Below are positions 18,152 to 26,581 of a DNA stretch of 43,649 bases, piece by piece. Made by a program: the position numbers and the translations under genes. How positions within the stretch are numbered: the first letter of the stretch is position 1; every line of letters begins with the position of its first letter. Below the pieces are notes generated by a model. That model saw only the letters and a program-made list of their open reading frames with translations. It searched no databases and was not told the DNA's origin. The DNA lies in the NCBI GenBank assembly GCA_016200915.1, contig JACQDV010000068.1, positions 1-43,649 of the forward strand. Direction: 5' to 3'. Origin of the DNA: Sphingobacteriales bacterium. Its GTDB lineage: Bacteria > Bacteroidota > Bacteroidia > Chitinophagales > Chitinophagaceae.

Positions 18152-19312
18152 ATGACACCAAAATCAGCCATCACCTGTCTCAAATTCAGCTTATTTGCTC
18201 TTTTCCTGCTATTGTTTCAGACCGTTTTTTCACAGGATAAATTCAGTTCCCTTGACCAATGGATGCAGGACAACCTGAAAGCCATCGGGGGCAGAGCCGT
18301 ATTAATGGTGTGGAAAGATGGAAAAGTGGTGTACAGCAATGCGATGAATGAGATGAGCGGTAAACAAAAGATGATTGGAAAGTTTATTGCTAAAAGAAAG
18401 GGATTGGATTCAAAAGAATTGCTGAAAGACTTTGACGAAGATATCCGTCAGCGGGTAGCCAGTTGCAGTAAATGGTTTAGTGCAGCGTTGGTAATGACTT
18501 TTGTGGATGAAGGCAAATTAAAATTAGATGATACGGTTGGGAAATTTTTACCGGTGATGACAGCAAATGGTAAAGGCAATATTACCATCTGGCAATGTTT
18601 AAGTCATTTAACAGGAATACAAGCCGGAAGTTTGAGAGAGAGTATTGAGAACATAAACAAAACTCAAAACATGGAGGAAGCCATTAACATGATGGCAGCT
18701 TTACCAATGGAAGGCGAACCTGGTAAAACATTTCATTACAGCAATGCAGGATTACAAATTGCTGCCGGAGTAATTGAGAAAATAAGCGGTAAAGATTTTG
18801 AAACATTATTTGCTGAGCGAATATGCAAACCTATTGGTTTAAAACAAACTGATTTTGGAAAGAAGAATGTTCCTTTAGCGGCCGGTGGTGCATGGAGTAC
18901 ACCCACTGAATACTTGAAATTTCTACAAATGATTTTGAATGAAGGTGAGTATAATGGTAAAAGAATTTTGAGCAAAGAATCTGTTATTGCCATGCAAAAG
19001 AATTATGTGGCAAAAGATGCTAAGATAGCTTACTCCCCTGCTGAAGCTGGTAATTGGGGCTATGGTTTTGGTGAATGGGTGATGGACCTCACCCCAGCCC
19101 TCTCCTCCAAAGGAGAGGGAGAAATTCCAGTCTCTGAACGAAGTAAAGCAGTAACCAGCCCGGGGTTGCTTGGAACTTTTCCATGGGTAGATAATGAAAG
19201 AAAATATTGCGCCATACTATTCACTATGAACATTAACAATAAAGGCCGTGGCGAACGATATAAAGCTTTAAAAGGACTGATTGATAAAGTTGTTGAAAAA
19301 ATATCTCCCTGA
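18152..19312 (+). CDS. Secreted serine hydrolase of the beta-lactamase/penicillin-binding family, with repeat-derived insert
   Basis: A 386-residue exported protein of the class C beta-lactamase/DD-peptidase fold (Pfam Beta-lactamase type). The signal peptide ends QTVFSQ (about residue 28). The nucleophile motif SxxK is S104-C-S-K107 and the second motif YxN is Y196-S-N198. A KAVTSPG stretch lies where the third motif is expected. Such enzymes include esterases and peptidases, and true beta-lactam resistance cannot be inferred. Residues 313-327 are encoded by a GC-rich dispersed repeat (19088-19132) that reads through in frame between GEWVMD and SERSKAVTSPG, lengthening a surface loop near the C-terminus. 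It is divergent from clpB, with 68 nt between the starts. Confidence 0.88.
   Translation: MTPKSAITCLKFSLFALFLLLFQTVFSQDKFSSLDQWMQDNLKAIGGRAVLMVWKDGKVVYSNAMNEMSGKQKMIGKFIAKRKGLDSKELLKDFDEDIRQRVASCSKWFSAALVMTFVDEGKLKLDDTVGKFLPVMTANGKGNITIWQCLSHLTGIQAGSLRESIENINKTQNMEEAINMMAALPMEGEPGKTFHYSNAGLQIAAGVIEKISGKDFETLFAERICKPIGLKQTDFGKKNVPLAAGGAWSTPTEYLKFLQMILNEGEYNGKRILSKESVIAMQKNYVAKDAKIAYSPAEAGNWGYGFGEWVMDLTPALSSKGEGEIPVSERSKAVTSPGLLGTFPWVDNERKYCAILFTMNINNKGRGERYKALKGLIDKVVEKISP
19088..19132 (+). repeat. Dispersed GC-rich hairpin repeat inserted in frame in a coding sequence
   Basis: Forty-five bases (15 codons) beginning CTCACCCCAGCC. The core is a perfect 9-bp hairpin, CCCTCTCCT with AGGAGAGGG (19098-19119), with a 4-nt loop. 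Base composition differs sharply from the gene around it. The type resembles intergenic CTC-ACCCC-AGCCC-TCTCC repeats common in Bacteroidota and the repeats at 5938 and 14701. The insert ends are estimated from where the encoded protein returns to family-like sequence. Confidence 0.65.
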
Positions 19313-19329
19313 TGATAAATGCAAAATAT

Positions 19330-19337
19330 TAATTTTG
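19330..19337 (+). promoter_or_regulatory. Bacteroidota -7 element (TAATTTTG)
   Basis: TAATTTTG matches TAnnTTTG and ends 4 nt before the ATG at 19342. It supports that ATG as the true start of the frameshifted gene and implies a message with almost no leader. Confidence 0.42.
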
Positions 19338-19341
19338 CTCC

Positions 19342-20141
19342 ATGCAAAAATTTTTACTCCCTTATCTTTTATTAATTTCTTTCAGCCTATCCGCACAAAA
19401 AAAGAAGGAAAACTAATTAAAGGTGTTTATTTACAATGGGGTTATAATACTGAATGGTACACACACAGCACTATTCATTTCCGTATGGCTAATGGAGATA
19501 ACTTCAAAGTGTATAATGCGAAAGCACATGATCGTGGTGATTACGATGCCATTTTAAAAGAACCAACGCAAATATCAATCCCCCAATACAATTACCGGAT
19601 TGGTTTTTATATTAACAAAGCACATACCAAAGCTTTGGAATTAAATTTTGATCATGCGAAATACATTGTAACAGATGGACAGACGGCACATGTAAAAGGT
19701 AAGATCGATGGAGTGAATGTAGATCAAAACATGGTTCTTGATCCGCAAAATTTTCTGCACTTTGAACATACTGATGGAGCCAACTGGTTGCACCTGAATT
19801 ATGTTGAGCAGCATAAGTTATTTATGAATACCACACATTCCCGAACATTATTTACCTATATATGGAAAGCCGGTGCCGGTATAAATATTCCCCGCACTGA
19901 TTTCACCTGGAGAGGGAACAGGCTCAACAACAATTTTCATATTGCCGGTTATAATATCAGTGCAGAAGGCGGCTCAAGATTTTATGCCTTAAAGAATTTC
20001 TTTATTGAGGGCACAGCTAAAAGTGGTTTTGTTCATTACATAAATGCTTTAACAAATACAACCACGGATAAAGGTAACAGGGCATCTCATAAAATTGGCT
20101 ACTTCGAACTTATTGCTACTTTTGGTTTTGATATAAACTAA
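19342..20141 (+). pseudogene. Outer-membrane protein of unknown function, split by a -1 frameshift in an A tract
   Basis: The ATG at 19342 opens a good signal peptide (MQKFLLPYLLLISFSLSAQ), but that frame stops after 24 codons. The long mature frame (KKEGKLIKGVYLQWGYN onward, about 245 residues) has no ATG or ribosome site of its own. The frames meet at a run of seven A (19397-19403). One more A would give SAQKKEGKLIKG without a break. The mature part has repeated aromatic, alternating strands (FTYIWKAGAGINI, FHIAGYNISAEGG) and ends IATFGFDIN, as outer-membrane barrels do. Either the gene is broken, the base was lost in sequencing or assembly, or slippage on the A tract restores the frame. 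It is followed at 4 nt by the next gene, so it heads an operon with the small membrane protein and queG. Confidence 0.75.
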
Positions 20142-20145
20142 AAGT

Positions 20146-20493
20146 ATGTACGAACATAAGCAGCAACCCCTTGCCTCTAAAAGAATTTACTATAAAAGGA
20201 TCCTGAATAATATTGGATGGTCGGCATTCATCATCACTGTTATGCTGCTTATTGGCACCGCAGGTTATTATTATCTTTCCCCGGACGCTTTGTTAATAGA
20301 TGCTTTTCATAACGCATCAATGATTCTGGCAGGAATGGGTCCGGTACTTGAAACAAAGCTTACTTATGCCGGTAAAATATTTTCATCACTTTATGCTTTA
20401 TTCAGCGGTGTCATTTTTATAACCAGTATTGGTTTTATCCTGGCTCCTGCAATACACCGTTTCTTCCACAAACTTCACCTGGAGAATAAATAG
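20146..20493 (+). CDS. Small membrane protein, conserved, two or three hydrophobic segments
   Basis: A 115-residue membrane protein. Hydrophobic segments lie at about residues 26-43 and 82-103, with a weaker one between (DAFHNASMILAGMGPV). The layout of helix, re-entrant segment and helix resembles a pore module of two-TM potassium channels, but the TVGYG filter is absent and GMGPV sits in its place. This resemblance is inference. The C-terminus is a short amphipathic, histidine-containing tail (HRFFHKLHLENK). I know no function for this family. It is tightly spaced, 4 nt after the frameshifted barrel gene and 3 nt before queG, indicating one operon. Confidence 0.7.
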   Translation: MYEHKQQPLASKRIYYKRILNNIGWSAFIITVMLLIGTAGYYYLSPDALLIDAFHNASMILAGMGPVLETKLTYAGKIFSSLYALFSGVIFITSIGFILAPAIHRFFHKLHLENK

Positions 20494-20496
20494 CAA

Positions 20497-21420
20497 TTGA
20501 GTAATATACCTCAACATACCCAACTAATTAAATCATTTGCTACAGAACTTGGTTTTGATTACTGTGGCATTGCCAAAGCAAAATATCTTGATGCAGATGC
20601 AAAGCGGCTGGAACAATGGCTCAACAAAGGCATGCACGGACAAATGCAATACATGCAAAATCATTTTGATCTTCGGGTGGATCCAACTAAATTAGTACCG
20701 GGTGCAAAATCAGTGATCACTTTTCTGCTTAATTATTATCCGCCACAACAACAAAATCATTCACCCAAAATTTCCAAATATGCTTATGGAAAAGATTACC
20801 ATGAAGTAATAAGAAGTAAATTGAAGCTCCTGCTTCAATTAATAAAACAAAATATTGGCAAAGTAAATGGAAGAGGATTTGTAGATAGTGCTCCTGTATT
20901 GGAAAGAAGCTGGGCTGTTAACAGTGGATTAGGATGGATTGGTAAGAATGGAAACTTAATAACCAAACAAAATGGTTCCTTCTTTTTTATTGCCACTCTA
21001 ATTGTTGATCTCGAACTGGAATATGATGATGCTTATACAAAAGATTACTGTGGCAGTTGTACCCGATGCATTGATGCTTGTCCTACTGAAGCAATATTAC
21101 CCGGCAAAGTAGTTGATGGAAGTAAATGTATTTCTTATTTCACCATTGAATTAAAAGATGCTTTGTTGCCAACCGAAATGAAAGGCAAGTTTGATAACTG
21201 GATGTTTGGTTGTGATACCTGCCAGGATGTGTGTCCGTGGAACCGTTTTAGCAAACCTACAAATGAAATTGAGTTTAATCCCATTGCTGAAGTATTAAAT
21301 TTTTCAACTGCTGACTGGGAGGAGTTAACTGAAGAATCTTTTAAAGAAATATTTCGTCACTCTCCTGTTAAACGAACAAAGTTTAGCGGCATTAAAAGAA
21401 ATTTAAAGTTTATTCAGTAA
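20497..21420 (+). CDS. queG: Epoxyqueuosine reductase QueG
   Basis: A 307-residue cobalamin-dependent iron-sulfur enzyme for the last step of queuosine synthesis in tRNA. The substrate-binding part holds [19 protein letters not shown]. Two 4Fe-4S motifs follow: [12 protein letters not shown] and [10 protein letters not shown] with a neighbouring Cys. The chain is short compared with the E. coli enzyme, whose C-terminal HEAT-like domain is missing, as in many Bacteroidota. The start is a TTG at 20497: an in-frame TAG lies two codons upstream, the first Met is over 40 residues in, and residues 1-40 are family-like. A GGAG lies 12 nt upstream. It follows the small membrane protein by 3 nt. It ends 13 nt before the convergent barrel gene. 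Confidence 0.93.
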   Translation: MSNIPQHTQLIKSFATELGFDYCGIAKAKYLDADAKRLEQWLNKGMHGQMQYMQNHFDLRVDPTKLVPGAKSVITFLLNYYPPQQQNHSPKISKYAYGKDYHEVIRSKLKLLLQLIKQNIGKVNGRGFVDSAPVLERSWAVNSGLGWIGKNGNLITKQNGSFFFIATLIVDLELEYDDAYTKDYCGSCTRCIDACPTEAILPGKVVDGSKCISYFTIELKDALLPTEMKGKFDNWMFGCDTCQDVCPWNRFSKPTNEIEFNPIAEVLNFSTADWEELTEESFKEIFRHSPVKRTKFSGIKRNLKFIQ

Positions 21421-21433
21421 CAAATCATTTCTG

Positions 21434-22981
21434 CTACTTATTCTTTTTACCCGGAAGCAACATTTGCATTTTTAATCCGCCAAAAAGAACATAACGTTTA
21501 TCCGAACCTTTTTTCAAGATGTCTGTCAAACCAAACTGAACAGAGGGGCCAATAGTAAATGGTGTTCTTGATTTGGACGCCAATGTAAAACTGAAACCAG
21601 TTTGAAGATTGAAGGAAACTTTACGCAACAAACTGTTATCCTTAAAATATATTCCCTGGCTGGCAGTATCATAATGCAGGTAATTAGAACCTAACAATAA
21701 TCCTGCTGAAATTCCACCATTCCAGTAAAGAGGGATTTTATTATTTCGGGTTAACCTCACTGAATAATTAACTGGTAATTCCAGGTATTGTAGCTTTGAA
21801 TGATAATCAATACTTCCTGTTGCACCATTACCGGGTCTTACATTAGCATAGAAATTAGTGTTTGATGCCTGCACACTACTTGCATAAACAAAATTTCCTG
21901 TTTTTATTTTAGTTTGATACAAAGAATAGTTTAGCCCAACAGAAATGATACTTCTTTTACTTATTTCTTTTTGTACAAAAACTCCTGCCTGCAAGGCAAA
22001 AGCCTTGTAATTTGAAGAAGGATAATAATAGGTGGCGGTAGAAGGACCTCCTGTAGAAAGATTTGGCAGTGATTTATCTTCGTTATTCTTATTAAGGTCT
22101 AATGAAAAAAACTGGTTACTTACATTTGATACGCCTGCATTAAACATTACTCCCAATTTCCATTTGTTTTTACCCGGCTTAGCTTTTTTATCTGTTGATG
22201 TTTGTACTATAACGGGTGTGGGATCAACTTTTGCGATTGTATTAGCTACGGGTTGATTTTCTGTAATAACAGAATCAACTTTTGCTAAAGGCTTTACAGT
22301 TTCATTTCCTGTCAATGCAGGTTCTGCATCTTTGTTTTCTTTAATTGTATTATCGTTCACCTGGTTTTCAGCGGGAAGCTGAGTAGTTATTTCTGTATTT
22401 GCATCCACCGGCTTCTTCTTAGTACCATTTTTTCCCTGATCAACTGTTTGAGAAATATCATTAGCAGGATTAATCGCTGATTTACGTGGGTCGTTTTTTC
22501 TTATAACAATTTCTTTTATACCAGCCTTATTATTGACGGTTTGCAATTTCTTTATCTCTTCATTTGCTGTAATGGATTTTTGTATTTGTTCCTTCTTTTG
22601 CTGATCACCATTTGTAGGTTTTATTTTTTCTATACTCTTGCTATCAACTACCGGGTTTATTTCTTCCTTCTCTTTTTTATCATCAACAGCACTTGTTTCT
22701 TTTTGTTTTTTATCTGAATCATTATTATTTGCCTCTGGTGTATTCACAGCATTATTAGTTATAATTCCAGATGCAATCTTTTCTTTTCTACTACCATATT
22801 GTTGTGTAATAAAATATCCACCCAGCATTAAGCCAGCCATCAGTGGAAGAATAATCAACCAGCGTCTCCGTTTCTTTTCACGGATTCGTTTTTCAACCTC
22901 AATCCACACCTGCTCATTAGGACGGATACTAACTTCGTCCAGCAACTGTTTAGCCTGTTTTTCAAAATCATTTGCCGGCAT
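21434..22981 (-). CDS. Anti-sigma-like protein with inner-membrane helix, long linker and outer-membrane beta-barrel
   Basis: A 515-residue protein with four parts. Residues 1-40 are charged and cytosolic, with DVSIRPNEQVW-like sequence as in Bacteroidota anti-sigma tails and an RRR stop-transfer signal. Residues 41-59 form one transmembrane helix. Residues 60-271 are a low-complexity linker rich in Lys, Asn, Thr, Glu and Pro. Residues 273-515 look like an 8-10-strand barrel (KWKLGVMFNAGVS, LQYLELPVNYSVRL, KRYVLFGGLKMQMLL), in the style of PorT-like outer-membrane proteins. Its ATG lies within the 3' end of the sigma-factor gene (14-nt overlap), so translation is coupled. The likely role is to hold the sigma factor inactive and release it on an envelope signal. 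That role is inference. Confidence 0.8.
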   Translation of the reverse strand: MPANDFEKQAKQLLDEVSIRPNEQVWIEVEKRIREKKRRRWLIILPLMAGLMLGGYFITQQYGSRKEKIASGIITNNAVNTPEANNNDSDKKQKETSAVDDKKEKEEINPVVDSKSIEKIKPTNGDQQKKEQIQKSITANEEIKKLQTVNNKAGIKEIVIRKNDPRKSAINPANDISQTVDQGKNGTKKKPVDANTEITTQLPAENQVNDNTIKENKDAEPALTGNETVKPLAKVDSVITENQPVANTIAKVDPTPVIVQTSTDKKAKPGKNKWKLGVMFNAGVSNVSNQFFSLDLNKNNEDKSLPNLSTGGPSTATYYYPSSNYKAFALQAGVFVQKEISKRSIISVGLNYSLYQTKIKTGNFVYASSVQASNTNFYANVRPGNGATGSIDYHSKLQYLELPVNYSVRLTRNNKIPLYWNGGISAGLLLGSNYLHYDTASQGIYFKDNSLLRKVSFNLQTGFSFTLASKSRTPFTIGPSVQFGLTDILKKGSDKRYVLFGGLKMQMLLPGKKNK

Positions 22982-23528
22982 ATGTTCTTAATTTATTGTC
23001 TTCATATAATTTTTCCACCCATGTGCTCAGTAATGCTCTTGCCCGTGCATACTGACTGCGGGAAGTACCTTCATTTATTCCCAGCATTTTACCTATTTCT
23101 ACATGCGTAAATCCTTCTACAGCATGCAGGTTAAAGATGGTTTGATATCCTGTTGGTAATTGTCTTATCAAATCGGCCAGTTCCTTTCCTGTAATTCTCA
23201 TTTCAGGATGGTCTTCTGTAACCGGGTGCAGGGTTGTATCGGTAAATGAAAGTTCGCTCTGGTAATGCCTGTTCTTTTTCAGGTAGTTTAAAGCTGAGTT
23301 CACCATTATTCTTCTTATCCAGGCACCCAGTTCACCTTCGGAACGGTACTGGTGAAGATTCCTGAAAACTTTTACAAAACCTTCCTGTAGTACATCTTCC
23401 GCATCCGTTACTGATTTAGTATAGCGATAGCATACAGCCATCATATTGTCCGCAAACGTGTCGTACAACAGTTTCTGTGCCCCGCTATTACCCTTCAGGC
23501 AGTCCCTAACTAATTTTTGATAATCCAT
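22968..23528 (-). CDS. ECF-type RNA polymerase sigma factor
   Basis: A 186-residue sigma-70 family factor containing only regions 2 and 4. Region 2 runs from LYDTFADNMMAVCYRYTK through DAEDVLQEGFVKVFRN to GAWIRRIMVNSALNYLKK. Region 4 has LPTGYQTIFNLHAVEGFTHVEIGKML and GTSRSQYARARALL, the helix-turn-helix for the -35 site. The frame goes seven codons further up to a TTG, but the ATG at 23528 gives the normal MDYQKLVRDCL start. The 3' end overlaps the anti-sigma/barrel gene by 14 nt. It is probably autoregulated with its partner. No obvious target motif is repeated elsewhere in the window. Confidence 0.94.
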   Translation of the reverse strand: MDYQKLVRDCLKGNSGAQKLLYDTFADNMMAVCYRYTKSVTDAEDVLQEGFVKVFRNLHQYRSEGELGAWIRRIMVNSALNYLKKNRHYQSELSFTDTTLHPVTEDHPEMRITGKELADLIRQLPTGYQTIFNLHAVEGFTHVEIGKMLGINEGTSRSQYARARALLSTWVEKLYEDNKLRTYAGK

Positions 23529-23671
23529 TATGGTCAAAAAAGCTGACAAAGAAAGGACAAGCTACGTTGCACACACCTGAAAATTTTATAAAAGGTTGTT
23601 TTTAAAAACGAAGGCATTTACTAAATGAGGAAATTGTAATTCCCCTAACAGCATGAGTTGGCCCGGTAAGT

Positions 23672-23679
23672 TAAATTTG
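23672..23679 (+). promoter_or_regulatory. Bacteroidota -7 element (TAAATTTG) for cysM
   Basis: TAAATTTG fits TAnnTTTG and lies 24 nt before the cysM ATG at 23704. It overlaps what would be coding sequence if the upstream in-frame ATG at 23653 were used, which favours the later start. No matching -33 TTTG was found. Confidence 0.4.
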
Positions 23680-23703
23680 TTTCCTGTTCAAAAAATTAAT
23701 AGT

Positions 23704-24597
23704 ATGGCAACGATATTAGACCTGGTAGGAAATACGCCGATGGTAGAGATAAAGCATCTGAATCCAAACCCTAATGTTACCATTTATGCCAAACTGGAAG
23801 GAGATAATCCCGGCGGAAGTGTAAAAGACAGACCGGCATTGAATATGATTCGTTCTGCATTAGAAAGAGGCGATATTAAGCCCGGAATGAAATTAATTGA
23901 AGCTACCAGCGGTAATACCGGCATTGCCCTCGCTATGATTGCCCGGCTTTATAATTTAGAAATTGAATTAGTAATGCCTTCAACCAGCACCCGTGAGCGG
24001 ACATTGACGATGGAAGCTTATGGTGCAAAAGTTACTTTATTAGATAGTATTGAAAAATGCCGTGATTATGCTGAAGATAAAGCAGCCTCCGGTGAATTTT
24101 ATATTTTAAATCAATTCTCCAATCCCGATAATTATATGGCTCATTACAAAACCACAGGGCCCGAGATTTGGAGAGATACGAACCAGGGCATTACTCACTT
24201 TGTAAGTTCAATGGGAACAACCGGTACTATCATGGGTTGTTCAAGATTTTTTAAAGAGAAGAATACTGATATACAAATTGTAGGTTGTCAGCCAACAGAA
24301 GAATCTTCTATTCCCGGAATAAGGAGATGGCCAAAAGAATATTTGCCAAAAATATTTGAGCCGTCAAGAGTAGATCGTGTGATTGATGTATCCCAAAGAG
24401 AGGCCACATTAATAGCAAGAGAGTTAGCAAAGAAAGAAGCCATCTTTGCCGGCATGAGTAGTGGTGGTGCAGCCTCGGCAGCATTTCGTTTGGCAAAAGA
24501 ATTAGAAAGCGGTGTGATTGTTTTTATTGTATGCGACCGTGGTGACCGTTATTTAAGCAGCACCCTTTTTGCTGATAATGTAAATGATCATATTTAG
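23704..24597 (+). CDS. cysM: Cysteine synthase B (CysM-type O-acetylserine sulfhydrylase)
   Basis: A 297-residue PLP enzyme of fold type II that makes cysteine from O-acetylserine and sulfide or thiosulfate. The PLP lysine is in GGSVKDRPA. The substrate loop is TSGNTG, the phosphate-binding loop is MGTTGTI, and the C-terminal box is CDRGDRYLS. The GIRRWP loop and short chain point to CysM rather than CysK. The frame opens at 23653 with another ATG, but residues before MATILDLVGNTPM have no family counterpart and a -7 element falls between, so the start is taken at 23704. It is monocistronic as far as I can see. It is divergent from the sigma factor gene. Confidence 0.93.
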   Translation: MATILDLVGNTPMVEIKHLNPNPNVTIYAKLEGDNPGGSVKDRPALNMIRSALERGDIKPGMKLIEATSGNTGIALAMIARLYNLEIELVMPSTSTRERTLTMEAYGAKVTLLDSIEKCRDYAEDKAASGEFYILNQFSNPDNYMAHYKTTGPEIWRDTNQGITHFVSSMGTTGTIMGCSRFFKEKNTDIQIVGCQPTEESSIPGIRRWPKEYLPKIFEPSRVDRVIDVSQREATLIARELAKKEAIFAGMSSGGAASAAFRLAKELESGVIVFIVCDRGDRYLSSTLFADNVNDHI

Positions 24598-24678
24598 TTA
24601 GAAGTTCATTAGCTAAAATTTATTTTTACAATTTTCTTCCATTCTTAAAACTGTTACATTTTAAATTAAGAAGCCGCT

Positions 24679-24686
24679 TATTTTTG
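24679..24686 (+). promoter_or_regulatory. Bacteroidota -7 element (TATTTTTG) for the MFS gene
   Basis: TATTTTTG fits TAnnTTTG and lies 10 nt before the ATG at 24697. No TTTG is seen at the -33 distance. Confidence 0.4.
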
Positions 24687-24696
24687 TCCCTTCTTT

Positions 24697-25908
24697 ATGA
24701 TCGGTAATACCATTTCATTATATAAACAGGCTTATGCAGGTCTTTCAAGGAACTCCTGGTGTTTGGCTGTTGTTCTTTTTATCAATCGCAGTGGCACCAT
24801 GGTGCTGCCATTTATGCTGCCGTATATGATTGATGGATTGCATTTTGATGCAGGTGTTGCCGGGTTGATTATGGCAATATTTGGAGTGGGTGCTGTTTTG
24901 GGAGCTTATATTGGTGGACATCTTGCTGATAAATTTGGTTTCTATCCTATTCAATTCATCACTCTAATTCTAAATGGGTTCATCTTTATTGGAATGGGTT
25001 ATATACGAACTCCTGTTTCATTGGGCATTACTGTTTTTTTATTAAGCCTGGCAGGCGAAGCATTTCGTCCTGCTAATTCTGCTGCTATTGCTCATTACAG
25101 TACTCCGGAGAACAGAACAAGGTCTTATGCTATTCATCGCCTGGCAGTAAATCTTGGTTGGGGAATTGGTCCTGCTATTGGTGGAATATTAGCCGATATC
25201 AATTATCATTTATTATTTTGGGTAGATGGAGTTACCTGTATTGCTGCTGCTATTGTTATGCGTTATTTATTGCCGGTTGTAAAAAGCGGTAAGTTTCATT
25301 CAGAAAAATCTAAATCAGTTGTCGATCACAACATAAAATCTGCTTACAAAGATAAACTTTATCTCTTCTTCATTTTCCTGTCGGTCACCTATGCTTTTTG
25401 TTTCTTTCAAATGAATTCAACTGTCCCGGTATTTTATATCAAAGAATTAGGGATGAGTAAAACACAGAGTGGTATAGTAATGTCATTGAACGGAATTATA
25501 ATTGCTCTCTTTGAACTGATATTGGTTTACAAACTGGAAGGTAAAAAGAACCATATTACTTATATGGGTATTGGCATTTTACTAACGGGCATATCCTTCC
25601 TTTTTTTCAATCTATTTCCTTATTCTATTTTACTGGCAATTGCAGCTGTGATAGTAATAACTTTGGGGGAAATGATTTCGATGCCTTTTATGAATTCACA
25701 TTGGATCACTTTAAGTAATGATCAAAATCGTGGGCAATATGCAGCATTATATACTATGTCTTATTCTTTTGCGCAGATATTTGCTCCACTCCTGGGAACT
25801 CAGATTATGAAAAATTACGGTTTTACCTTTTTATGGTTTGTAATTGCAGGAATATGCCTCTTTACTTTTTTAGGAACAAGATTGTTATTACAAAAAACCA
25901 AACCGTAA
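24697..25908 (+). CDS. MFS transporter, 12-helix drug/proton antiporter type
   Basis: A 403-residue inner-membrane protein with about 12 hydrophobic helices in two halves. The MFS signature between helices 2 and 3 is GGHLADKFGF, and motif C-like GWGIGPAIGG sits in helix 5, which is a mark of proton antiporters. A hydrophilic loop (about residues 195-222) divides the halves. The closest general type is DHA1 exporters such as MdtH; the substrate is unknown. The gene ends directly against the convergent dCMP deaminase gene: the last base of one stop codon and the first of the other are neighbours, so there is no room for a terminator. Confidence 0.88.
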   Translation: MIGNTISLYKQAYAGLSRNSWCLAVVLFINRSGTMVLPFMLPYMIDGLHFDAGVAGLIMAIFGVGAVLGAYIGGHLADKFGFYPIQFITLILNGFIFIGMGYIRTPVSLGITVFLLSLAGEAFRPANSAAIAHYSTPENRTRSYAIHRLAVNLGWGIGPAIGGILADINYHLLFWVDGVTCIAAAIVMRYLLPVVKSGKFHSEKSKSVVDHNIKSAYKDKLYLFFIFLSVTYAFCFFQMNSTVPVFYIKELGMSKTQSGIVMSLNGIIIALFELILVYKLEGKKNHITYMGIGILLTGISFLFFNLFPYSILLAIAAVIVITLGEMISMPFMNSHWITLSNDQNRGQYAALYTMSYSFAQIFAPLLGTQIMKNYGFTFLWFVIAGICLFTFLGTRLLLQKTKP

Positions 25909-26406
25909 CTACACATCCGTTTCTTTAAAAGAGAGACGGATATCATTAATACGGGCAAACACTTTCCTGCATTTAACACCTGCTGTATCCAGCATTTTCT
26001 TTGAAGCAATAAACGCATCTGTTCCGGCATATTTATCCGATAAATAAATCACTTCAGTAATGCCTGCCTGAATGATAGCCTTGGAGCATTCATTACAGGG
26101 AAATAATGCAGTATATATTCTGCAGCCATGCAAATCCATTCCAATGTTATTCAGAATGGCATTCAATTCAGCATGACATACATAAGGATACTTCGTTTGA
26201 AGAAATGAGCCTTCTTTATCCCATGGAAACTCATCATCATCACAACCAGCAGGTAATCCATTATATCCGGCACCCACTATTTTATTTTTTGAATTAACTA
26301 TGCAGGCCCCTACCTGTGTTGAAGGATCTTTACTTCTTTTTGCCGAGAGCAATGCCACTCCCATAAAATATTCATCCCAGGAAATATAGTCGCTGCGTTT
26401 TGCCAT
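25909..26406 (-). CDS. Deoxycytidylate (dCMP) deaminase
   Basis: A 165-residue zinc deaminase that turns dCMP into dUMP for thymidylate synthesis. The zinc and proton-shuttle motif is CHAELNAIL (His and Glu), and the second zinc motif is PCNECSKAI. The N-terminal SYISWDEYFMGVALLSAKRS and the loop GYNGLPAGCDDDEFPWDKEG are typical of dCMP deaminases (ComEB type), not of cytidine or tRNA adenosine deaminases. The ATG at 26406 gives MAKRSDYISWDEYF, a normal start. It is convergent with the MFS gene with no gap. Confidence 0.92.
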   Translation of the reverse strand: MAKRSDYISWDEYFMGVALLSAKRSKDPSTQVGACIVNSKNKIVGAGYNGLPAGCDDDEFPWDKEGSFLQTKYPYVCHAELNAILNNIGMDLHGCRIYTALFPCNECSKAIIQAGITEVIYLSDKYAGTDAFIASKKMLDTAGVKCRKVFARINDIRLSFKETDV

Positions 26407-26462
26407 TAGAGAAATTTAATTCCTTAGCAGCTAAGATAAAATATTATGAATTTGAAGAGGTC

Positions 26463-26497
26463 AAAAAAATAAGGGAAACCACATAGAATTTCCCTTA
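26463..26497 (-). terminator. Intrinsic terminator downstream of the small membrane-peptide gene
   Basis: The arms TAAGGGAAA and TTTCCCTTA (26470-26478, 26489-26497) pair perfectly around a 10-nt loop. On the minus strand the stem runs into TTTTTTT. It lies 85 nt past the stop of the 36-codon ORF at 26582-26692. That it ends a minus-strand transcript in a region with no other minus-strand gene supports a real small transcript. Confidence 0.8.
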
Positions 26498-26581
26498 CTG
26501 AGTATTGATTTTGCGAAAAAATATACTTACGATGAGATAACTCATCAATTAAGCAACGAGATACCGGGGTAAGTTTTTACT

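Noticed and set aside
18152-19312. Antibiotic-resistance beta-lactamase
   Set aside because: The SxxK and YxN motifs show the fold, but most chromosomal members of this family in Bacteroidota are esterases or peptidases, and the third motif is not a clear KTG.
26531-26549. GATGAG-ATAA-CTCATC hairpin in the gap after the small membrane-peptide gene
   Set aside because: A 6-bp stem without a U-tract. The strong terminator is the one at 26463-26497, and I see no function for this one.
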